Part shown: piece after piece, positions 5,193-9,505 of the stretch
Numbering within the stretch: the stretch's first letter is position 1
Layout: each line of letters begins with the position of its first letter
NCBI GenBank assembly: GCA_937902115.1
Contig: CALGSR010000303.1
Location: 1-9,505, forward strand
Origin: an uncultured Bacillus sp.
GTDB lineage: Bacteria; Bacillota; Bacilli; Bacillales; Cytobacillaceae
Direction: 5' to 3'
Length of the DNA: 9,505 nt
The notes under the pieces: model-generated
Told to the model about the DNA's origin: nothing
Database searches by the model: none
Seen by the model: only the letters and a program-made list of their open reading frames with translations
Program-made: the position numbers and the translations under genes

Positions 5193-6536
5193 TTGGAAAA
5201 TAAAACAGAAAAGTGGTCATCGAAGCTTGGGTTTATTTTAGCCTCAGCAGGCGCGGCGATCGGACTTGGGGCAATTTGGAAATTCCCCTATGTAACAGGC
5301 ATGAGCGGCGGTGGAGCCTTCTTCCTTCTATTTGTCATTTTTACATTGGCCATTGGCATGCCGATGCTGATTTCGGAATTCATTATCGGTCGCGGATCAG
5401 GCAAAGAAGCGATCAGTGCCTATAAGAAATTAGCTCCGGACAGTCTTTGGGTGAATATCGGACGGATGGGAGTCGTTGGCTGCTTTCTTTTAATGTCCTT
5501 TTATTGTGTTGTCGGCGGCTGGGTCCTGATTTACAGCCTAATGTCGGTCTTTGGAAAAGTGATTGTGGATGGAGCTGATTACCCCGGTCTTTTTGGTTAT
5601 GTCACAAGCAGCCCGGCTGTTACGATTCTTGGTTTAGGCCTTTTTCTTCTTATCAATATTATCGTAATAGCGCTCGGCGTGCAGAATGGTATTGAAAAAG
5701 CAAATAAATACATGATGCCGCTTTTATTTATCTTTTTTATTATTTTGGTTGTACGCTCACTAACATTAGATGGTGCGATGGAAGGGGTTAGGTTCTTCCT
5801 GCAGCCGGACTTTTCAAATATAACAAGCGAATCTGTCCTTTATGCTCTCGGACAGTCCTTTTTTGCATTAGCCGTAGGGTTCTCCTGCATGGTTACTTAC
5901 AGCTCTTATTTGGATAAAAACGTAAGTATTCCTTCGTCAGCTGGGTCTGTCGTCTTCATGAATATCATTGTCTCTTTATTTGCCGGACTGGCGATTTTCC
6001 CTGCAGTCTTTTCCTTTGGACTAGAACCAACAGAAGGGCCAGGGCTGCTCTTTGTTGTGCTGCCGACCGTTTTTGCGCAAATGCCTTTCGGTGAACTGTT
6101 TTTAAGCTTATTTCTTATCCTCTTTCTCTTTGCAACGTTAACTTCATCATTTAGTTTACTAGAAATCATCGTTGCTGCTTTTACCGCGAATGGGAAGCGT
6201 TCACGCGTTAAAGTGTCTTGGATTGCAGGATTGGTTGTCTTTATCGCAGGCATCCCGGCAGCATTATCATCGAGCTATCTGGCTGAATACAAATGGTTTG
6301 ATCGAACAATTTTTGATTTAACAGACTATCTCGTCAGCAATATCATGCTTCCGCTCGGGAATCTGTTTATCGCCATCTTTATCATCTATAAAATGAACCA
6401 AACCATTGTTAAAGAACAATTTTTCCAAGCCAACTCGCTATCAGAGGCTTCCTACATGAGCTGGAAATTCCTCATGCGCTGGATTGTCCCGCTTGTGATC
6501 ATTCTTGTGTTCTTAAGTACTTCCGGAATTCTCTAA
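5193..6536 (+). CDS. Sodium-dependent transporter, SNF/NSS family (YhdH-like)
   Basis: This is an integral membrane symporter predicted to couple sodium entry to uptake of an amino acid or related small molecule. It is 447 residues long from TTG 5193, chosen because AAGGGA at 5178-5183 lies 9 bases upstream and because YhdH-type relatives begin just before WxSKLGFILA. An in-frame ATG at 5160 has no ribosome site and would add 11 residues. The NSS signature GLGAIWKFPY (residues 24-33) lies in the broken first helix, followed by GGGAFFLLF and PMLISEFIIGR. About 11 hydrophobic spans follow, which fits the family. At the sodium/substrate site the usual Asn of GxGNxWRFP is Ala (residue 27), as in YhdH-like members. 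The substrate cannot be read from sequence. It is monocistronic, with a large inverted repeat right after the stop. Confidence 0.92.
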   Translation: MENKTEKWSSKLGFILASAGAAIGLGAIWKFPYVTGMSGGGAFFLLFVIFTLAIGMPMLISEFIIGRGSGKEAISAYKKLAPDSLWVNIGRMGVVGCFLLMSFYCVVGGWVLIYSLMSVFGKVIVDGADYPGLFGYVTSSPAVTILGLGLFLLINIIVIALGVQNGIEKANKYMMPLLFIFFIILVVRSLTLDGAMEGVRFFLQPDFSNITSESVLYALGQSFFALAVGFSCMVTYSSYLDKNVSIPSSAGSVVFMNIIVSLFAGLAIFPAVFSFGLEPTEGPGLLFVVLPTVFAQMPFGELFLSLFLILFLFATLTSSFSLLEIIVAAFTANGKRSRVKVSWIAGLVVFIAGIPAALSSSYLAEYKWFDRTIFDLTDYLVSNIMLPLGNLFIAIFIIYKMNQTIVKEQFFQANSLSEASYMSWKFLMRWIVPLVIILVFLSTSGIL

Positions 6537-6540
6537 ATAC

Positions 6541-6590
6541 GGTTCCTAGCACTACAAAAAAACAAATGTCTTTTTGTAGTGCTAGGAACC
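6541..6590. repeat. Perfect 20-bp inverted repeat with 10-base loop
   Basis: GGTTCCTAGCACTACAAAAA at 6541-6560 is the exact reverse complement of 6571-6590. The loop is AACAAATGTC. It starts 4 bases after the transporter stop. No T tract follows on either strand, so it is not a classical terminator, although it would stabilise or block RNA 3-prime ends. It lies just beyond the 3-prime side of the TnpB remnant, where IS200/IS605 elements carry their right-end hairpin. That origin is inference; a terminator-like or MITE-like hairpin is the alternative. Confidence 0.75.
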
Positions 6591-6627
6591 AATGATTGAT
6601 GTGGCACCGATGATGCAACCGGATATA

Positions 6628-6860
6628 AATCGCTTTAACTGGTTGGTTTTTGTTAAAGCACTTTTCCTTCCAGTTATTATCTAAGAGGTGGCCATTCTGC
6701 ACCATCTCTTCAATCATTTGCCAATAAGCGCCCTCCTCTAGTTTTACTTACAGAGGAAGAAGTTGAAGACGAATCGTGTGCAGCCAATGATTTTATTAAT
6801 TAATTCCATTTGTTTTTTGCTTGGGTATAAGCGAAACTTGTAGGCTTTATTTATCAGCAT
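6628..6860 (-). pseudogene. tnpB: IS200/IS605-type TnpB (OrfB), N-terminal remnant with frameshift
   Basis: From ATG 6858-6860 the frame reads MLINKAYKFRLYPSKKQMEL then INKIIGCTRFVFNFFL, the classic N-terminal helix-turn-helix of IS605 OrfB/TnpB (KxYKFRLYP, then GCxRFVFNxFL), before a stop at 6744-6746. In the next frame, from about 6747 down, it continues as VKLEEGAYWQMIEEMVQNG and NNWKEKCFNKNQPVKAI, which matches my memory of the region following the HTH in some Bacillus TnpB proteins. One base change near 6747-6752 would join the two. The similarity ends near 6628. The catalytic RuvC-like domain and zinc finger are gone, so this cannot be a working nuclease. The remnant lies 29 bases after the thioesterase stop, same strand. 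It marks a past insertion and deletion. Confidence 0.75.
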
Positions 6861-6889
6861 GGCTTTGCATCTCTGTCTAGGAATTCTTT

Positions 6890-7285
6890 TTACACAATTT
6901 TCTTCTTTATTTCTTCTGGAATTTCAATAGCTTTTACTCCGTTTTTTAAACTGGCCCATGCACGCAGTTCATATCCTTCTGCGATATGTTGATCTCCTCT
7001 TGTGAAAGAATGAGTCGCTTTAAATACTTTACTCTTTACAAGCTCTATTGTTGTGAAGATACAAATCTCATCATCAAAAAATAAGGGGGATTTAAACTGA
7101 CAATATGTTTCTAATAAAGGAATACCCATTTGTTGATTCCTAAATATATTAGAAATTGGGAAACCTATTTTTGTAAAAAAATCATGTGTTGCTTCATCCA
7201 TCCATTTATAAAAATTAGGATAGAACACAATTCCTGCTGCATCCGTATCTCCCCAGCGAACTTTTACTTTGTATTCATTCTTCAA
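6890..7285 (-). CDS. Acyl-CoA thioesterase, 4-hydroxybenzoyl-CoA thioesterase/YbgC-type hotdog
   Basis: The protein has 131 residues from TTG 7285, preceded by AGGTGA 5 bases away. The upstream in-frame GTG at 7294 lies inside that ribosome site and is unlikely. The N-terminal VRWGDTDAAGIVFYPNFYKWMDEA (residues 9-32) is the 4HBT signature, with D15 at the position of the catalytic Asp of the Pseudomonas enzyme. The spacing and the PNFYKWMDEA helix resemble that enzyme more than the shorter YbgC motif. The rest fits a single hotdog fold (YCQFKSPLFFDDEI, VFKATHSFTR, IPEEIKKKIV). It should hydrolyse an acyl- or aroyl-CoA to the free acid and CoA in the cytosol. It is last of three genes, 17 bases after the hexapeptide protein. 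The substrate is inferred only from context and could be a branched or aromatic acid. Confidence 0.88.
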   Translation of the reverse strand: MKNEYKVKVRWGDTDAAGIVFYPNFYKWMDEATHDFFTKIGFPISNIFRNQQMGIPLLETYCQFKSPLFFDDEICIFTTIELVKSKVFKATHSFTRGDQHIAEGYELRAWASLKNGVKAIEIPEEIKKKIV

Positions 7286-7302
7286 CCTAATCACCTGCTT
7301 GG

Positions 7303-7836
7303 TTAGATGGACTTATCGCTCATCCCTTTTAATGCCTGTTTATATATTCTTGCTTTATCAACATAGGAATCAATCGATAGTTGTATGAGATTCAAATCCT
7401 TATCGTTTAGTTCACGGATTACTTTTCCGGGTGAACCTACAACAAGTGAACGTGGAGGAATAATTTTACCGGCTGGGATGAGGGTACTCGCACCAATGAT
7501 ACACTCCTCTCCAATAACGGCACCATCTAAGATAGTAGAATTCATTCCAATCAGCGATCTTTTCTTGATGGTACATCCATGAAGCACAACATTGTGTCCA
7601 ACAGTTACTTCATCTTCAATAATAAGGGGAGAGCCTTCAAATAAATGAGCAGTCGAATTATCTTGAATACTACACCGCTCTCCAATGATAATGGCATCTT
7701 CATCTCCACGTAATACAGCATTAAACCAAATCGAAGTTTCTTTGCCAATCTTAACATCACCAATTAAATAGCAACCAGGTGCTAAGAATGCAGAGTGATG
7801 TACAGTTGGTTTTTTTTCTTGCAAAGGAATAAGCAA
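7303..7836 (-). CDS. Gamma-carbonic anhydrase / PaaY-like left-handed beta-helix protein
   Basis: The protein has 177 residues. The start is TTG 7834-7836, 8 bases after GGGAGG. Repeated hexapeptides (IGDVKI, IIIGER, LIIEDE, IGMNST, AVIGEE, CIIGAS) build a trimeric left-handed beta-helix. The family's markers are present: RGDEDAI (R43, D45), SIQDNSTAH (Q58, D59, H64) and VGHNVVLHGC (H81, H86). The three histidines are the usual metal ligands. A C-terminal helix from about 144 caps the fold. Members act as carbonic anhydrases or, as PaaY in phenylacetate catabolism, as thioesterases that clear unwanted CoA adducts. Placement between a CoA-pathway enzyme and a thioesterase favours the PaaY-like reading here, which is inference. 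It lies in an operon with both neighbours. Confidence 0.87.
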   Translation of the reverse strand: MLIPLQEKKPTVHHSAFLAPGCYLIGDVKIGKETSIWFNAVLRGDEDAIIIGERCSIQDNSTAHLFEGSPLIIEDEVTVGHNVVLHGCTIKKRSLIGMNSTILDGAVIGEECIIGASTLIPAGKIIPPRSLVVGSPGKVIRELNDKDLNLIQLSIDSYVDKARIYKQALKGMSDKSI

Positions 7837-7889
7837 TTGATATACCTCCCACTATAAATAGTAATGACAAATCGCTATTGATGTTTTCT

Positions 7890-8426
7890 TTATCCGCCAA
7901 TCGAAGTGAGGGGAGAAGGCGAACTGTCCCTATGTTTCTTTTCTTTGCCATGATACATTTTCTTGTCTAGTGCTTCTTTAATATGTATAGGTACGAATTC
8001 AGTTACTTCCCCGCCATTTCTATGAATTTCTTTAATAATACTCGAACTTACACTTGAATACTTTGCACTCGAAAGAATAAAAAATGTTTCAGCATATCTA
8101 TAAAGGTTATTATTCATTAAGGCCATTTTAGCTTCATATTCATAATCCGTTAAGGTTCTTAATCCTTTAATAATTGCACAAATGCCATTTTCCTCCATAA
8201 AATTGATAAGAAGACCAGTAAAGGTAATGACCTTTATGGTTGTATCAAAACGAAACTCATATTCTATTAACTTCTTTCTTTCCTGAAGAGAAAATAAGCA
8301 GTTTTTCTGAGGATTATTCAAAATTCCAATATATAGATTGTCTACAAATTTACTTGCTCTTTTGATAATATCTATATGTCCGTTTGTTAAAGGGTCAAAA
8401 CTCCCTGGATAAATAGCAACCTTCAT
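7890..8426 (-). CDS. coaD: Phosphopantetheine adenylyltransferase (CoaD family), probable paralogue
   Basis: The enzyme joins 4-phosphopantetheine and ATP to dephospho-CoA and pyrophosphate, the penultimate CoA step. The protein has 178 residues, with ATG 8426 preceded by AGGTGG. Nucleotidyltransferase motifs are clear: YPGSFDPLTNGHIDII (T14-x-G16-H17), NPQKNCLFSLQERKKLI, IIKGLRTLTDYEYE (residues 85-98), and SSVSSSIIKEI (124-134). Two points are odd. The usual Arg of xRGLR is Lys (K87). The protein also runs about 18 residues past the normal end near 160, with a polar tail HRDSSPSPLTSIGG. Housekeeping coaD in Bacillus sits beside rsmD and ylbM-type genes; here it leads an operon with a hexapeptide protein and a thioesterase. 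I therefore think it is an extra copy serving this pathway, or moonlighting on a related substrate. Confidence 0.88.
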   Translation of the reverse strand: MKVAIYPGSFDPLTNGHIDIIKRASKFVDNLYIGILNNPQKNCLFSLQERKKLIEYEFRFDTTIKVITFTGLLINFMEENGICAIIKGLRTLTDYEYEAKMALMNNNLYRYAETFFILSSAKYSSVSSSIIKEIHRNGGEVTEFVPIHIKEALDKKMYHGKEKKHRDSSPSPLTSIGG

Positions 8427-8493
8427 TTAGACCACCTGTTTAATAGATTTGCCTTATGTACAGAATTAAAAATATTGCTCAATAAAACCGTTG

Positions 8494-8502
8494 ATTATAT
8501 CA
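8494..8502 (-). promoter_or_regulatory. Extended -10 promoter of the coaD-like operon
   Basis: The complement of 8494-8502 reads TGATATAAT, an exact extended -10 (TG-n-TATAAT). No good -35 is visible at 16-18 bases. The leader to the ATG at 8426 is about 60 bases. It lies downstream of the hairpin terminator at 8535-8602, so the three-gene operon is probably transcribed separately from the ligase gene. Confidence 0.6.
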
Positions 8503-8534
8503 TGTTCTTGTTTGGTATCATACTGAATACAAAA

Positions 8535-8602
8535 AATGACATATACTTTTCCAAACCTATATACATATTGAAATATCAACATGCATATAGGTTTGTGTCA
8601 TT
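8535..8602 (-). terminator. Large nested hairpin terminator after the CoA ligase gene
   Basis: The inner stem joins 8552-8571 and 8576-8595: 20 pairs including two G-T pairs and a 4-base loop AATA. An outer arm AATGACA at 8535-8541 pairs with TGTCATT at 8596-8602, leaving a one-sided 10-base bulge. On the minus strand the structure ends in a run of six T (complement of 8531-8536), so it terminates transcription from the ligase gene. Confidence 0.7.
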
Positions 8603-8668
8603 GTAACTATCTATCACTATTAAAACCTTCTAAAGCCTGAAAGTAAGTTTTCCATTCATTTCTCTTTT

Positions 8669-9505
8669 TTAAACAAGGCTCAAAGAGTTTATACAATACT
8701 CTGTTAAAAACTTTTTATTTATTTTCCCATTAGCTAGCTTGGGCATCTCCTGCAGGAGGAAAATATGATCGGGGATTTTATATTTAGCTATTTTGTCAAT
8801 AGCGTATTCCTTTAATGTCGTTTCTGTTTCTTTCCGATTCTTTTTTAAGCTGATACAAGCACAAATCTGTTCACCGAGTATGTTATCTGGAATTCCCAAA
8901 ACAGAGACTTCTAAAACGGAAGAATGGTGAAAATAAACTTCTTCTACTTCGGCAGGGACAATATTATTACCGCCGCGAATAATTAAGTCTTTTTTTCTTC
9001 CTACAATTTTGATGTAACCGGATGAATCAACGGCAACCAAGTCACCTGTGTGAAACCAGCCGTCCTGATCGATAACTTGCGCTGTTTCCTTTGGCATTTG
9101 ATAGTAGCCCTTCATTAACCCTTCGCCTTTTACCAGCAGCTCCCCAACGGATGAACCATCTGAATGACTTTCTTGCTCTACTTTTATCTCTACGCCTTTG
9201 AAGGGACGACCTGCCGTTTGAGAACGTTGATCTAATGTGTCGGATAAATTAGTCATAGATACACCCATTGCTTCTGAAGAACCATATAAATTCATGACAT
9301 CCAACTGAAATTCATTGTATATTTGTCTAATTAAATATTCGGGACAAAAGGCACCTGCAACAATCCCTGTCCGAAGGGAGGATATATTTATTTTATAATT
9401 GCTATAACATTCAAGTTCACGTATGAACATAGTAGGTACGCCTAAATGGACCGTTATTTTTTCCTGCTCAATGAGCTCCAGAGCTTGTATTGAGCGATGT
9501 TTCTC
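8669..9505 (-). CDS. Acyl/aryl-CoA ligase (AMP-dependent synthetase), 5-prime part outside window
   Basis: The frame stays open to the right edge, so the N-terminal roughly half of the enzyme is missing; 278 residues are visible. It activates a carboxylic acid with ATP to an acyl-AMP and then to the CoA thioester, in the cytosol. ANL-superfamily motifs, numbered from the edge, are VHLGVPTMF near 20-27, LYGSSEAMG at 73-80, DGWFHTGDL at 148-156, YIKIVGRKKDLIIRGG at 164-179, and PKLANGKINKK at 255-265 with the C-terminal adenylation lysine at 261. The GVPTMF and YGSSE forms are common to medium/long-chain and cyclohexane- or aryl-carboxylate ligases, so the substrate is open. The neighbours are a thioesterase, a PaaY-like protein and a CoaD paralogue, all reading the same way. 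Internal methionines such as 9430 are not starts. Confidence 0.92.
   Translation of the reverse strand, partial: EKHRSIQALELIEQEKITVHLGVPTMFIRELECYSNYKINISSLRTGIVAGAFCPEYLIRQIYNEFQLDVMNLYGSSEAMGVSMTNLSDTLDQRSQTAGRPFKGVEIKVEQESHSDGSSVGELLVKGEGLMKGYYQMPKETAQVIDQDGWFHTGDLVAVDSSGYIKIVGRKKDLIIRGGNNIVPAEVEEVYFHHSSVLEVSVLGIPDNILGEQICACISLKKNRKETETTLKEYAIDKIAKYKIPDHIFLLQEMPKLANGKINKKFLTEYCINSLSLV

Noticed and set aside
5906..6253. 115-residue minus-strand frame inside the transporter
   Set aside because: It is an antisense shadow of hydrophobic transporter codons, with no independent start signals.
6499..6717. 72-residue minus-strand frame as a stand-alone gene
   Set aside because: Its first 30 residues are the frameshifted TnpB continuation, and the rest runs through the inverted repeat into the transporter's 3-prime end.
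7905..7940. AGGGACAGTTCGCC-like string in the coaD-like tail as a dispersed repeat
   Set aside because: It resembles repeat-like strings I associate with Bacillus intergenic DNA, but only one copy is visible here.
7757..7951. 64-residue minus-strand frame between the coaD-like and hexapeptide genes
   Set aside because: It overlaps both well-supported genes in another frame and has no motif.

Overview
The window looks like chromosomal DNA of a low-GC Firmicute of the Bacillaceae type. The evidence is strong purine-rich Shine-Dalgarno sites 7-10 nt from the starts, frequent TTG and GTG start codons, and a typical Bacillus gene set (YhdH-like NSS transporter, DUF2935-type protein, choice-of-anchor I protein). 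All names are given from motifs read by eye; no database search was possible.

Layout. 1-380 is non-coding, with short repeats and a possible promoter. 381-761 (+) is a small exported protein. It converges on a DUF2935-like protein (808-1233, -), and the two share one bidirectional terminator. 1413-3180 (-) is the most interesting part: an AT-rich block holding a membrane-embedded M50 zinc metalloprotease with a PqqD/RRE-like N-terminal domain. Just upstream of it lie a 35-residue precursor-like peptide (2639-2746), an attenuator-like hairpin, a 25-residue mini-ORF with a good ribosome site (2785-2862), an extended -10 promoter with helically phased ACAAT repeats, and a broken second precursor (3018-3166) whose leader resembles that of the intact one. 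I read this as a minimal RiPP or peptide-maturation locus that has no radical SAM, cyclase or ABC transporter gene within view.

3251-4894 (+) is a secreted choice-of-anchor I protein, diverging from the peptide locus and ending in a strong terminator. 5193-6536 (+) is a sodium:neurotransmitter-symporter family transporter. 6541-6860 holds a perfect 20-bp inverted repeat and the frameshifted N-terminal remnant of an IS200/IS605-type TnpB.

6890-8426 (-) is a probable three-gene operon in the order phosphopantetheine adenylyltransferase paralogue, gamma-carbonic-anhydrase/PaaY-like hexapeptide protein, and 4-hydroxybenzoyl-CoA-type thioesterase. Upstream on the same strand, beyond a large hairpin terminator, lies the C-terminal part of an acyl/aryl-CoA ligase that runs off the right edge (8669 to >9505). 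Three of these four proteins act on, or supply, CoA thioesters, and the PaaY-like one may as well. This suggests a cluster for activating and turning over an organic acid, possibly aromatic.
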